Shown: in pieces, positions 28,776-37,804 of the stretch | Position numbering within the stretch: the first letter of the stretch is position 1 | Layout of the letters: each line of letters begins with the position of its first letter | Source: Phycisphaerales bacterium | Lineage (GTDB): Bacteria > Planctomycetota > Phycisphaerae > Phycisphaerales > SM1A02 | Length of the DNA: 64,000 nucleotides | Direction: 5' to 3' | Assembly (NCBI GenBank): GCA_030748455.1 | Contig: JASMLY010000053.1 | Span: forward strand, 1-64,000 | Notes under the pieces: generated by a model | Database searches by the model: none | Told to the model about the DNA's origin: nothing | Seen by the model: only the letters and a program-made list of their open reading frames with translations | Program-made: the position numbers and the translations under genes

Positions 28776-30359
28776 ATGACTACAGCACTTCAACCACTGT
28801 CTTTTCCGGGTATTACGATGCACTCCAATTTGAGCACAGCGGAACTTGTCGAGCGATCACTTCGCCGAGGTGAGGGATGCCTTGCATCCAATGGCGCACT
28901 TTGCTGTGACACAGGTGACCGGACAGGTCGGAGTCCTAACGACAAGTTTGTAGAGGATACGCCGGGCATCCATGATGCGATTGCTTGGGGATCCACCAAC
29001 CGCCCAATTTCGCCAGAAAACTTTGCAAAAGTTGAAACTGCTGCGATCGAACACCTCAAAAAACGAGATGAACTTTTTCGTTTTGATGGTTTTGCTGGGG
29101 CAGACGAGCGATATCGTCTTAAAGTCTCTGTTGTGACGGAAGAAGCTTGGCATTCTCTTTTTGCCGCAACAATGTTCATTCGTGGTTCACAAGTAGAGGG
29201 GTCCGCTGAGGGGTTCGATCCAGATTGGACGATCATCAACGCGTGCAATTTACACATTGATGCGTACGAGTCATGTGGGTTGAATAGCCCAGTTGCAGTA
29301 CTCCAATCGATGGAACAGAAGAAAGTTGTCATCGTTGGTACGAGATATGCGGGTGAGATCAAAAAATCTATTTTTTATGCGATGAACTTTGACATGACAG
29401 AAGCAGGCGTGTTTCCAATGCATTGTTCAGCGAACGTAGACAAAGATGATGTGGCGAATGTTGCGCTCTTCTTTGGTTTGAGTGGTACAGGAAAAACAAC
29501 TCTTTCTGCAGATCCTAATCGACCTCTCATTGGCGATGACGAGCATGGTTGGAGTGATGATGGCGTGTTCAACTTTGAAGGAGGGTGCTATGCCAAGTGC
29601 ATCAAACTTTCAAAAGAGGGTGAGCCACAAATTTGGGATGCAATCAAATTCGGCTCAGTTCTTGAAAATATTGTGCTTGATACGCAAACCCGTGTTCCTG
29701 ATTACGATGACGGCTCAAAAACAGAAAATACGCGCGTTGCGTACCCCGTTGATTACATTCCGGATGCGATCATCCCGAGTGTTTGTGGGCATCCAAAAAA
29801 TGTTATTTTCCTTACTGCTGATGCCTTTGGCGTGCTTCCCCCAGTTTGTAAGTTGACTCCTGAACAAGCGATGTATTACTTCATCAATGGGTACACATCA
29901 AAGCTTGCTGGGACAGAAGCTGGTGTTACTGAACCACAACCAAACTTTAGCCCTTGTTTTGGTGGGCCGTTTCTTCCACGAAGACCCATGGAATACGCAG
30001 ACTGGCTCGCAAAACGTGTTGAAGAACAGGATTCAAACGTTTGGCTACTTAACACTGGTTGGACAGGTGGACCGTACGGAACTGGTGCACGGTTTAGTTT
30101 GCAATACACTCGAGCATTCGTAACAGCAATCCTCAATGGATCACTCGCTCGATCTGAGTTTGTCGAGCATCCAATCTTTGGATTACATATGCCAACAACA
30201 GCACCAGATGTACCCTCAGAAGTCCTCGATCCGAGAAAAACATGGGCGAGCGGCGATGCGTACGACACCAAAGCGACCGAACTTGCGAAGAAATTCAGAG
30301 CCAACGATGAGAAATACGACATGTCTGATGCGGTTCGAGGTGCGGGTCCACGCGTTTGA
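28776..30359 (+). CDS. pckA: phosphoenolpyruvate carboxykinase (ATP)
   Basis: About 527 residues from ATG 28776 (MTTALQPLSF), with AGGA 7 bases upstream. The kinase P-loop is GLSGTGKTTLSADPNR (about 237-252); LIGDDEHGWSDDGVFNFEGG holds the metal-binding Asp pair. The oxaloacetate/PEP-binding block GTRYAGEIKKSIF and the C-terminal NTGWTGGPYGTGARF are also intact. It interconverts oxaloacetate and PEP with ATP, the first step of gluconeogenesis. A terminator lies about 120 bases downstream. Confidence 0.97.
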   Translation: MTTALQPLSFPGITMHSNLSTAELVERSLRRGEGCLASNGALCCDTGDRTGRSPNDKFVEDTPGIHDAIAWGSTNRPISPENFAKVETAAIEHLKKRDELFRFDGFAGADERYRLKVSVVTEEAWHSLFAATMFIRGSQVEGSAEGFDPDWTIINACNLHIDAYESCGLNSPVAVLQSMEQKKVVIVGTRYAGEIKKSIFYAMNFDMTEAGVFPMHCSANVDKDDVANVALFFGLSGTGKTTLSADPNRPLIGDDEHGWSDDGVFNFEGGCYAKCIKLSKEGEPQIWDAIKFGSVLENIVLDTQTRVPDYDDGSKTENTRVAYPVDYIPDAIIPSVCGHPKNVIFLTADAFGVLPPVCKLTPEQAMYYFINGYTSKLAGTEAGVTEPQPNFSPCFGGPFLPRRPMEYADWLAKRVEEQDSNVWLLNTGWTGGPYGTGARFSLQYTRAFVTAILNGSLARSEFVEHPIFGLHMPTTAPDVPSEVLDPRKTWASGDAYDTKATELAKKFRANDEKYDMSDAVRGAGPRV

Positions 30360-30481
30360 CGTCTATATATTCAAAGCCATGAGATCATTTGTTGTGTAGG
30401 AACCCCTAGATCGCGATTTGGGTCTATGGCGGTAGACTGCCTACATTCACAGAGCAATCGAATATCGGACGCGTAGAGTAG

Positions 30482-30507
30482 AAAAACCGAACGATTCGTC
30501 GGTTTTT
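30482..30507 (+). terminator. intrinsic terminator downstream of pckA
   Basis: A 9-bp inverted repeat AAAAACCGA / TCGGTTTTT with an 8-base loop, ending in five T. It lies about 122 bases after the pckA stop and about 120 before the next gene; the remaining bases between these genes show no other structure. Confidence 0.7.
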
Positions 30508-30627
30508 CGTCACAAACCTCGTGGTACTACTGAATTACGTTCGTATCACTGACGATGCAGGAGGAGTACTAACGTCGTAGCGGAGCTGCGGCATTCACGA
30601 ACTCCTAACTTGAAGGTGAACGAGGCT

Positions 30628-31212
30628 ATGACGAATCCGTTCGAAAAAGATGTACTTACTACTGGCGAAGTCGCAAAGATTTGCAATGTTGCAGCACGCA
30701 CAGTGAGCAAGTGGTTTGATTCTGGTCAACTTGAAGGGTATCGAATTCCCGGATCGAAAGATCGCAGAATTCCCGTTCAAGGATTGATGAAATTTATGCA
30801 AGCCCATGGTATTCCACTTGATGGTTTGATGGCAGGCAACACACGTGTACTGGTTGTGGATGGCGACAAAGAGGTGATCAGTGCACTTGAGCGTGTGTTT
30901 GGGGACCAAACAGAGTACGTTGTTCACACTTCAAACAACCCATTCACGGCTGGGCTTGAATGCGAACGCTTTCGTCCACATGTCATGCTTTTCGATCTCT
31001 CGTTTTGTGGTGAAGACTATGGCACATTTGCAAAATCATTCCAGGGGAATGCTGAACTGCAGGCGACGAAGGTGATCGCTATGACTGGCCGTTTGACCGA
31101 AGGTCAAATGACACATCTCACCTGCAGCGGATTTGATGGTGTCCTGAGTAAGCCGTTTACGGTCCGTCAGGTGATTGAAGCCATCGAAAACGCCGTTGCC
31201 CTCGTATATTGA
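30628..31212 (+). CDS. helix-turn-helix / response-regulator fusion
   Basis: About 194 residues from ATG 30628. An N-terminal excisionase/MerR-like HTH (about 8-55, LTTGEVAKICNVAARTVSKW … YRIPGSKDRRIP) is joined to a C-terminal receiver domain (about 74-190). The receiver keeps the acidic pair (VVDGDKEV), the phosphoacceptor Asp (MLFDLSF), the Thr (AMTGR) and Lys (LSKPF), so it should be phosphorylatable. The order HTH then receiver is the reverse of most response regulators. GAGG lies 3 bases before the ATG; GTG 30616 is an alternative. No cognate kinase lies next to it. Confidence 0.85.
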   Translation: MTNPFEKDVLTTGEVAKICNVAARTVSKWFDSGQLEGYRIPGSKDRRIPVQGLMKFMQAHGIPLDGLMAGNTRVLVVDGDKEVISALERVFGDQTEYVVHTSNNPFTAGLECERFRPHVMLFDLSFCGEDYGTFAKSFQGNAELQATKVIAMTGRLTEGQMTHLTCSGFDGVLSKPFTVRQVIEAIENAVALVY

Positions 31213-31254
31213 CTCCTTTCCTTCTGGTTTTCCAACAAACCAGTGTGTGATACG

Positions 31255-31278
31255 CGACCCCGTAATTTTGCGGGGTCG
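31255..31278 (+). terminator. possible terminator hairpin
   Basis: A perfect 8-bp stem CGACCCCG / CGGGGTCG with an 8-base loop lies 43 bases after the HTH-receiver gene and 24 before nadE. The following tract (TGTTGCATTGG) is only weakly T-rich, so it may be a weak terminator or a leader structure of nadE. Confidence 0.45.
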
Positions 31279-31301
31279 TGTTGCATTGGTACCATAAGCA
31301 A

Positions 31302-32948
31302 ATGCACGTAGGTCTTTTGCAACTCAATCCCACAGTCGGCGATGTTCGCGGGAACACTGCTCAGCTCATTGATGCAGCGATGCGTACAGATGCAGACCTC
31401 CTTGTTACACCCGAGCTTGTTATTTCTGGGTATCCCCCACGCGACATACTGTTCTGTAGTGGATTTGTCGAAGCGTGTGAATCGGCTGTTGAAGAAATCG
31501 CAACTGCAATTTCAAAAACAGTGTTGATAGGGCACCCCCGAAGGGATCAAACTTCTAACAGACTTCGAAACAGTGTTTCTGTGATTGAAAACAATGAGAT
31601 TGTCGCAGTCGTCGACAAACATCTTCTTCCTGGATACGACGTCTTCGATGAAGATCGATATTTTGAAGCAGGCAAAGAGCAGAGCATCGTTACGCTTTCT
31701 TTTGGAAAAATCGGTATCGCAATTTGCGAAGATTTTTGGAGGGGATTTGATGTTGATGCAGCGCCTGAGTACAGCGAAAACCCAACCGCTACGTTTGGGA
31801 AAGAGGGATGCAAACTCATTGTTTCACCAAGCGCATCTCCCTTTGTTGCAAAAAAAAGAAAATTGCATCTTGAACATGCACATGCCGTTGCTAGAGAAAA
31901 TGATTGTTGCGTACTGATGGTCAATCAAGTTGGTGGTAACGATGATCTGATTTTTGACGGTGGTTCATTTGTTATGGGATCAGAGGGGTTGATCGAAGAA
32001 GCTCCACTTTTTGAAACTGCAACGATAACTGTGGATATTGAGAACTCGACAACGCATTCGATGCCAACGAAAGATGTACACGAAGCGCGGTTCCAAGCCT
32101 TGGAACTTGGCGTGCACGATTATTGTAAAAAAACTGGGCACAGTACCGTGTTGCTTGGTCTCTCCGGAGGAATTGATTCAGCACTCGTTGCCACAATTGC
32201 CGCGAAAGCACTCGGTTCTTCCAACGTCACAGGCGTGTTGATGCCTTCAAGATATTCCTCACTAGGTTCTATTGAAGATGCTGAAGCACTTGCAGAAAAC
32301 CTTTGTATCAAAACACTGACGTTGCCAATTGAGCACATGCATCGAGCATTTGAACGAACACACGAAGATTCGAGTTTGCAAATCGAAGGGCTCGCTGCAG
32401 AAAATGCTCAAGCTCGCATTCGTGGTGTACTTCTGATGTCCCTTGCGAACGAACAAAATGCACTGTTACTTGCAACAGGGAATAAATCTGAACTCGCGGT
32501 TGGATACAGCACACTCTATGGTGACATGTGCGGGGCAGTTTCGGTCATTGGTGATCTGTACAAAACAGAAGTGTGGGAAATGGCACGATGGGTCAACCAA
32601 TCTTCTTGTTTTGATCACCCCCCAATACCAGAAAATTCCATAACGAAGCCACCATCGGCAGAGTTACGTCCTGATCAACTCGATGAAGATTCATTGCCAC
32701 CCTACGAAGAACTCGATGCAATTTTGAAACCACATATCGACGGCGATTTAGGACTCGAAGATATTGACAAGACAACACCGTTTACAACCGAACTGATTCG
32801 ACAAGTGCTCGCTTTGGTGGATCGTTCGCAGTTCAAACGTGATCAAGCATCTGTGATTCTTAAAGTCGCACCCCGAACATTTGGCCGTGGGCGACCAATG
32901 CCAATCGTGATGAAGCGTTCGTGGGAACGTGCGAGGCAACTTTTATGA
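31302..32948 (+). CDS. nadE: glutamine-dependent NAD+ synthetase
   Basis: About 548 residues from ATG 31302. The N-terminal glutaminase is a nitrilase-fold domain with Glu in VTPELVISGYPP, Lys in VVDKHLLPGYDVFDE and Cys in IAICEDFW. The C-terminal synthetase has the PP-loop LLGLSGGIDSALVA, NKSELAVGYSTLYGD and MPIVMKR-type ends. It amidates deamido-NAD+ with ammonia channelled from glutamine, the last step of NAD synthesis. Its stop overlaps the mutL start (ATGA). Confidence 0.96.
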   Translation: MHVGLLQLNPTVGDVRGNTAQLIDAAMRTDADLLVTPELVISGYPPRDILFCSGFVEACESAVEEIATAISKTVLIGHPRRDQTSNRLRNSVSVIENNEIVAVVDKHLLPGYDVFDEDRYFEAGKEQSIVTLSFGKIGIAICEDFWRGFDVDAAPEYSENPTATFGKEGCKLIVSPSASPFVAKKRKLHLEHAHAVARENDCCVLMVNQVGGNDDLIFDGGSFVMGSEGLIEEAPLFETATITVDIENSTTHSMPTKDVHEARFQALELGVHDYCKKTGHSTVLLGLSGGIDSALVATIAAKALGSSNVTGVLMPSRYSSLGSIEDAEALAENLCIKTLTLPIEHMHRAFERTHEDSSLQIEGLAAENAQARIRGVLLMSLANEQNALLLATGNKSELAVGYSTLYGDMCGAVSVIGDLYKTEVWEMARWVNQSSCFDHPPIPENSITKPPSAELRPDQLDEDSLPPYEELDAILKPHIDGDLGLEDIDKTTPFTTELIRQVLALVDRSQFKRDQASVILKVAPRTFGRGRPMPIVMKRSWERARQLL

Positions 32949-34669
32949 CGATCCGAAAGCTCTCACCTCTATTGATTAACCAAATCGCAGCTGGGGAAGT
33001 TGTTGATCGGCCAGCTAGTGTTGTAAAAGAACTTCTTGAAAATGCACTTGATGCTAGCAGCACGAGAGTCACAGTAGATCTTGAACGTGGTGGAAAGGAT
33101 TTGATTTGTGTGCGGGACAATGGATCAGGTATTGCCCCTGATGAACTTGTTCTTGCTGTTGCATCACACGCAACGAGTAAAATCTCAGAAGAGCAAGACC
33201 TCGCCTCGGTTGCCTCTCTTGGTTTTCGAGGCGAAGCAATTGCTTCGATAGGTTCTGTGAGTCATCTTACAATTACCAGCAGAAGGCAATGCGATGAATC
33301 TGCAATGCAAATTGTAGTTGAGGGAGGTGTGGTTTCTGAACCAAAGCCAATTGCGTCGAGTGTTGGTACAACAGTTGAAGTACGTAGGTTGTTTTACAAC
33401 ACGCCAGCTCGACGGAAATTTTTGAAATCTGATGGAGCTGAAACAACAAGGGTGCGTGATGTTGTTCAGCGAATAGCAGCATCACACCATGAAACTGGGT
33501 TTACGTTGAAAAGTGGAATACGCACACTTCTCTCTTACGATCCCTGTTCCTCAACTGCTCGGTTACTCGATATTTTTGGGGGTGAACTATCAGATCAAAT
33601 GCTTGAATTGACAGGTCAAGCGGAAGGGATTCGGCTCTGGGGACTTGCTGGGAAACCAGAAGTTGCAAGGCCAACGTCAAGATACCTTCGCATTCATGTG
33701 AATGGTCGCTCTATTACAGATTCTTCCTTGACGCACGCGATCAAAGAAGCATATAGAGGGTTCATTGAACCGAACCGTTGGCCAACTGCTGCGATATTTA
33801 TTGAAATGGATCCCGCACTGGTTGATGTCAATGTGCACCCACAAAAAAGTGAAGTGCGATTTAGAGACAGAGATGTCATGTGGAGGTTGATCAATACATC
33901 CGTTGCAACAACATTAGGTACAGAAGATTTTGTCCCTTTGTATAACCCCGCCCAACCCTCTTCGCATACAAGGATTGGTTCACAGCAAGCATTCGGTACT
34001 GGGATTCCTACAACGTTTCCAGTGGATGAAACAAGGAAAGCGGTATCGGGCATCGAACTTTCACAACCAACACCTTTGCCAACAATTCTTGGAAGCGATG
34101 ATGTCTTGCAAGTGCATAAATGTTTTCTTGTAACGCAAGATGAAACAGGTCTGCTAATTATCGATCAACATGCGTTGCACGAAAGAGTGATGTTCGAGGA
34201 GTTAAAAGAGCGTATGGCACAAGGGAATTTAGAATCCCAACAATTACTCGTGCCAGAGTCGTTTCCTGCGGACACAGCTTGGCTCGAGGCGATTGAAACG
34301 CACGCTGAGTTGTTTACCAAACTTGGCATTGACATTGCTCCTTCTGGCCCAGCCTCCATTTCGGTGTACGCACTTCCTACCTTGTTGGTTTCAAGAAACG
34401 TTGATGGGTCTGAGTTTATTTGTGACCTACTCGATACACTTGGAAACAAAAACGTACCGAGTAGCGAAGAAGAAGCCCTCTCGGAAATACTTGACATGAT
34501 GTCTTGCAAAGCAGCGATCAAAGCTGGCGATCAACTAACACAGAAAGAATTGAAGGTTCTCCTGCAAAAACGCAGAGAAATCGAACGAGGGAGTTCTTGC
34601 CCGCATGGAAGACCGACCACAATGCGATTATCAATCGAAGAATTGGAGCAACGATTTGGAAGAAAGTAA
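32945..34669 (+). CDS. mutL: DNA mismatch repair protein MutL
   Basis: About 574 residues. The GHKL ATPase has INQIAAGEVVDRPASVVKE, the N-box LLENALDA, DNGSGI and the GFRGEALxS-like GFRGEAIASI. The C-terminal domain has DQHALHERVMFEE, matching the DQHA(x)2E(x)4E metal motif of endonuclease-type MutL, plus SCKAAIKAGD and CPHGRPT. The protein therefore probably nicks DNA itself, as in bacteria without MutH. MutS is not in the window. ATG 32945 overlaps the nadE stop. Confidence 0.96.
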   Translation: MTIRKLSPLLINQIAAGEVVDRPASVVKELLENALDASSTRVTVDLERGGKDLICVRDNGSGIAPDELVLAVASHATSKISEEQDLASVASLGFRGEAIASIGSVSHLTITSRRQCDESAMQIVVEGGVVSEPKPIASSVGTTVEVRRLFYNTPARRKFLKSDGAETTRVRDVVQRIAASHHETGFTLKSGIRTLLSYDPCSSTARLLDIFGGELSDQMLELTGQAEGIRLWGLAGKPEVARPTSRYLRIHVNGRSITDSSLTHAIKEAYRGFIEPNRWPTAAIFIEMDPALVDVNVHPQKSEVRFRDRDVMWRLINTSVATTLGTEDFVPLYNPAQPSSHTRIGSQQAFGTGIPTTFPVDETRKAVSGIELSQPTPLPTILGSDDVLQVHKCFLVTQDETGLLIIDQHALHERVMFEELKERMAQGNLESQQLLVPESFPADTAWLEAIETHAELFTKLGIDIAPSGPASISVYALPTLLVSRNVDGSEFICDLLDTLGNKNVPSSEEEALSEILDMMSCKAAIKAGDQLTQKELKVLLQKRREIERGSSCPHGRPTTMRLSIEELEQRFGRK

Positions 34670-34916
34670 CATCCAATGTACAGTTTTGTTTTTTGCTGCA
34701 GCTGCAGAGGCAACGGGTGAACGAGAGCTTCAATTGTCTCTTCCTTTTGGATCGACAGTTGCTGATGCTTTTGAGGAACTTGTCCGCTCATGTTCTTCTT
34801 TGCAAAAGTTGCAACAATCGTGCGCATTAGCAGTTGACGAAAAAATAGTTCCAATGGACACCTCCTTAACTGATGGTTGCACAATTGCAATCCTTCCTCC
34901 TGTGAGTGGTGGGTAA
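34656..34916 (+). CDS. moaD: MoaD-like molybdopterin synthase small subunit
   Basis: About 86 residues if started at TTG 34656, which overlaps the end of mutL by 14 bases; there is no ATG between the mutL stop and the conserved part. It has the ubiquitin-like fold pattern (TVLFFAAAAEATG, VADAFEELV, PPVSGG) and ends in Gly-Gly, the site of thiocarboxylation. It would give sulfur to make molybdopterin with MoaE, which is not seen here. The very next base after the stop starts moeA. ThiS is a less likely alternative given that neighbour. Confidence 0.85.
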   Translation: MEESNIQCTVLFFAAAAEATGERELQLSLPFGSTVADAFEELVRSCSSLQKLQQSCALAVDEKIVPMDTSLTDGCTIAILPPVSGG

Positions 34917-36119
34917 ATGGGTTTGCCTTCTTACAATGAAGCGTTGGAATTGGCTTGCTCGATAGTCCATCAAATCGAGAGTTTTGAATGTGTACCACTT
35001 GGTTGTTCAATCGGGAGGGTCCTTGCAAGTGATATTCATTCAGACCGAGACTTGCCTCCGTACAATCGCAGCCAAATGGACGGGTACGCAGTTCATGCAA
35101 GCGAAATACACCAAGGTGTTTCTCTCGAAGTTGTAACGAGAATCGCAGCAGGTTCATCTTCCTCTGTGGCTACAAAACCAAACCAATGCGTTGCAATTGC
35201 CACAGGCGCACCTGTCCCTCCACAATTCGATGCAGTCGTCCAGCATGAATTGACTGATCGAGGGGACCTTACGGGCAAGAAGGTGACATTTCATGTGGAC
35301 AACGTTCGTGTAGGGAACGCAATTCACAAACGTGGTGTCGATGCAACGGAGGGGGCATCTGTTATACCTGCAAGAACCATATTGGCCTCGCACCACATCG
35401 GCATTGCGGCAACTGTTGGTACAACAGATTGCACTGTTGTGCAGCGACCGAGTGTCATCCTTTTGACGAGTGGTGATGAAGTAGTTGGACAACAAGAAAC
35501 ACCAGAGGATCATCAAATCAGAAATGGCAATGGGCCGATGCTCTGTTCCCTCTTCGAATCATTTGGATGTGAAGTACTCCGCCATGTACATGTGCAAGAT
35601 GATCCTACTTCTACGAACAAGGCCATCGATCAAGCATTGCAAGACTGTGAACTTCTAGTGACAGTGGGGGGGATCAGTGCCGGTGAACGAGACTTCTTTC
35701 CAAGGGCTTTTGAACAAAGTGGGGTGGATTGTGTTGTCAAAGGTGCAGCGATTCAACCTGGGAAACCCGTGATGGTTGGAAGAAAAAATGAAACGATTGT
35801 ACTTGGTTTACCGGGCAATCCTGTTTCAGCACTTGCATGTGCGCATGTATTTGGAAGACCAATCGTTCAAACTATGCTTGGAGTTCAGCAAGCAATGCAA
35901 TGGATAGAATTGCCACTTGCTGAAGCAGTTCTTCCAAACCAACACCGTACTGCCTTTCGGCCATGCACTATTGTTGATGGAAGTATTCTGATTCCATCGT
36001 GGCAAGGCTCTGGTGATTTGGTACACACGTCGACTACGATTGGCCTTGCACAATTGCCGATGATGGATGCCAAAATTCCTGCAGGTACACATGTTCCGTT
36101 TTTGCGATTTTCTCGCTGA
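34917..36119 (+). CDS. moeA: molybdopterin molybdenumtransferase
   Basis: 400 residues. Signatures are LPPYNRSQMDGYAVHA (N-terminal), the TSGDEVVGQQETP and NGNGPMLCSLFESFG nucleotide-fold block, TVGGISAGERDFFP, and GLPGNPVSALACAHVFGRP. It inserts molybdate into adenylated molybdopterin. It starts at the base after the moaD stop. The remaining cofactor genes (moaA, moaC, moaE, mogA) are elsewhere. The end is convergent with the pseudopilin gene, 22 bases away. Confidence 0.95.
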   Translation: MGLPSYNEALELACSIVHQIESFECVPLGCSIGRVLASDIHSDRDLPPYNRSQMDGYAVHASEIHQGVSLEVVTRIAAGSSSSVATKPNQCVAIATGAPVPPQFDAVVQHELTDRGDLTGKKVTFHVDNVRVGNAIHKRGVDATEGASVIPARTILASHHIGIAATVGTTDCTVVQRPSVILLTSGDEVVGQQETPEDHQIRNGNGPMLCSLFESFGCEVLRHVHVQDDPTSTNKAIDQALQDCELLVTVGGISAGERDFFPRAFEQSGVDCVVKGAAIQPGKPVMVGRKNETIVLGLPGNPVSALACAHVFGRPIVQTMLGVQQAMQWIELPLAEAVLPNQHRTAFRPCTIVDGSILIPSWQGSGDLVHTSTTIGLAQLPMMDAKIPAGTHVPFLRFSR

Positions 36120-36141
36120 ATCACATCTTTTTAGGCGATTC

Positions 36142-36870
36142 TTATTGGTACTCGACCATCGTACATGTTCTTGGGTCGTACGCACTCTCGTTCTCGCTAA
36201 GAAACCCGTTGGGTTCCCACTGATCGTACTCGCAGTTTGACTGGAATTTTCGCGTAACGTTACTGACGTGTCCATCGAGCCAACCTACTACCGTAGAACC
36301 TGTGTGACGAAATGACTGTGTACCAGCGCAGGAAAGACCACCATCGTTGTCGTTTGGTGCTCGCATAAAACGATTCGTTCTGTACCCAGCCATGTCACCA
36401 CCAATTTCACCTCCATCGCCAAACATGGCTGCGTGCGCAGGATGTTTGCATGCAGAAGGGGCAATGCCTTTTCGCGCTTCTTCTAAACCCTGTAAGACAG
36501 AGGCTTCCGCGCCGATGAAGTCCGTGTTGTAGTTGTACCCACTGCCAGACCCACCTCGAGCATGTTGATGTTCTGGGCAAGTGAACGCAGCTTCAGGAGT
36601 TGTGCAGTAGTCCCAAATCAACGTGTCCCACGTTACGGTGTTCCATGTTCCTCCTATTTGTTCATAATAAATCGCAGGGGGATAGATTCCATGTTCCGAT
36701 TGATAGGAAAACGAAGCAACGACTAGATCTCGTTGATTGTTCTTACATCTGAGTGTATGTGACTGCTTTGCTGTCGAGTTGATTGCAGGAACAAGTATTG
36801 AAATCAGTAGGCCTAGAATTGCGATGACAACAAGCAATTCGATCAGAGTAAATGCTCGGAACTGTTTCAC
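36142..36870 (-). CDS. pseudopilin-like protein (type II secretion/prepilin type, H-x9-DG)
   Basis: 242 residues. The N-terminus is a class III signal: RAFTLIELLVVIAILGLL followed by ISILVPA, with the cleavage Phe and the Glu at +5. The C-terminal part has RHTGSTVVGWLDGHV, the His…Asp-Gly motif of the planctomycete/verrucomicrobial family of prepilin-like proteins related to DUF1559. It also has several cysteines (ALLCxxP-like FTCPEHQHARGG). Its ATG overlaps the stop of the secreted dockerin gene (ATGA), so both are translated from the cobalamin-riboswitch transcript. A role in display or export of its partner is inference. Confidence 0.85.
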   Translation of the reverse strand: MKQFRAFTLIELLVVIAILGLLISILVPAINSTAKQSHTLRCKNNQRDLVVASFSYQSEHGIYPPAIYYEQIGGTWNTVTWDTLIWDYCTTPEAAFTCPEHQHARGGSGSGYNYNTDFIGAEASVLQGLEEARKGIAPSACKHPAHAAMFGDGGEIGGDMAGYRTNRFMRAPNDNDGGLSCAGTQSFRHTGSTVVGWLDGHVSNVTRKFQSNCEYDQWEPNGFLSENESAYDPRTCTMVEYQ

Positions 36871-37748
36871 GACCAGTTGCCAATAATGACGAGTAAATCA
36901 CTGACATCAATCTGAAAATCGTTGTTGAAATCAGCGAGTGGTCCGCCAAGTGGCATTGCTCCAAAGTTTGCAATGAGTGCAAGTAGATCAGCAACATCGA
37001 CAACTCCGTTCATGTCAACATCGCCAGCGATTTGGGGTGCGACATCCGAAACTCCGTCAATTTCTGGTGAGAGTTCACTGCCTTCACTCGCTGTGATCCG
37101 TACGTATGAGATACTCGAAAGACCAGTTGACGCAAGATCGATGGGAGTTCCACCACCCGAGTTTCCGTAGAATTGTTGCAAAGTTGTAAACCCCAACCCG
37201 CTGACATCTTCAATCGTTAGGCGTGGATCTACTGGTAACAAAAAGTTTGTTTCAATTGTTCCGGGCGTCGCATCATAGATGCCACTGTCTACAAATCCAC
37301 ACGTTGGCCAAAGTTCGTCAATCACAGCATTCGTGATGCCTACCCAGTTTTCTCCATCTTCTGAAACTTCAATTCGACCAGCATCGTTACTGAACATACC
37401 GTCCACGACACCGTTTGGGTATGAGCCATCTATGAAACCCGTGTTCCCGAATATGATCAGATCAATACCATAAGGATTGGCTTGGTCATCAATAACAGGT
37501 TCTTCGAATGCAAGAACAAGTTCACCACCTTCGCCGATCGATATAAGTTCGTTTGGCATCCATGGTGCATTGAATGGACTGACAACTCCCGGCCAAACAC
37601 CCTCGCCAGTGAAGCGAGTTGGTTCGCCAATTGCGGAAGTTGGGTCGGTGTATCCATCGGCGGCTCCAGTTCCTGCTTCATATAAAACAACAGAATCTGC
37701 AAACGGATGTGAGAGTAGTGCGAAAACGATCAGGGGTGTTGGTGACAT
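36867..37748 (-). CDS. secreted dockerin-type protein under a cobalamin riboswitch
   Basis: About 293 residues from ATG 37748, with AAAGGAG 8 bases upstream. A short signal peptide (MSPTPLIVFALLSHPFADS) is followed by a beta-rich domain with DPTSAIGEPTRFTG, ELISIGEGGELVLAFEEP and NPYGIDLIIFGNTGF. The C-terminus has two calcium-loop repeats, DVDMNGVVDVADLLALI and DFNNDFQIDVSDLLVIIG, as in type I dockerins. The protein is therefore exported and probably attached to a surface scaffold. The long leader holds a cobalamin riboswitch, so B12 should control it. I infer, but cannot show, a role in binding or taking up corrinoids. The pseudopilin gene overlaps its end. Confidence 0.8.
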   Translation of the reverse strand: MSPTPLIVFALLSHPFADSVVLYEAGTGAADGYTDPTSAIGEPTRFTGEGVWPGVVSPFNAPWMPNELISIGEGGELVLAFEEPVIDDQANPYGIDLIIFGNTGFIDGSYPNGVVDGMFSNDAGRIEVSEDGENWVGITNAVIDELWPTCGFVDSGIYDATPGTIETNFLLPVDPRLTIEDVSGLGFTTLQQFYGNSGGGTPIDLASTGLSSISYVRITASEGSELSPEIDGVSDVAPQIAGDVDMNGVVDVADLLALIANFGAMPLGGPLADFNNDFQIDVSDLLVIIGNWS

Positions 37749-37804
37749 ACGCGGTCTCCTTTGAGAATCCACGCGTAGGAGCGTCGTTGTGCCTTTGGAG
37801 CAGT

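Noticed and set aside
30360..30627. Structured RNA between pckA and the HTH-receiver gene
   Set aside because: Apart from the terminator hairpin I found no conserved RNA motif.
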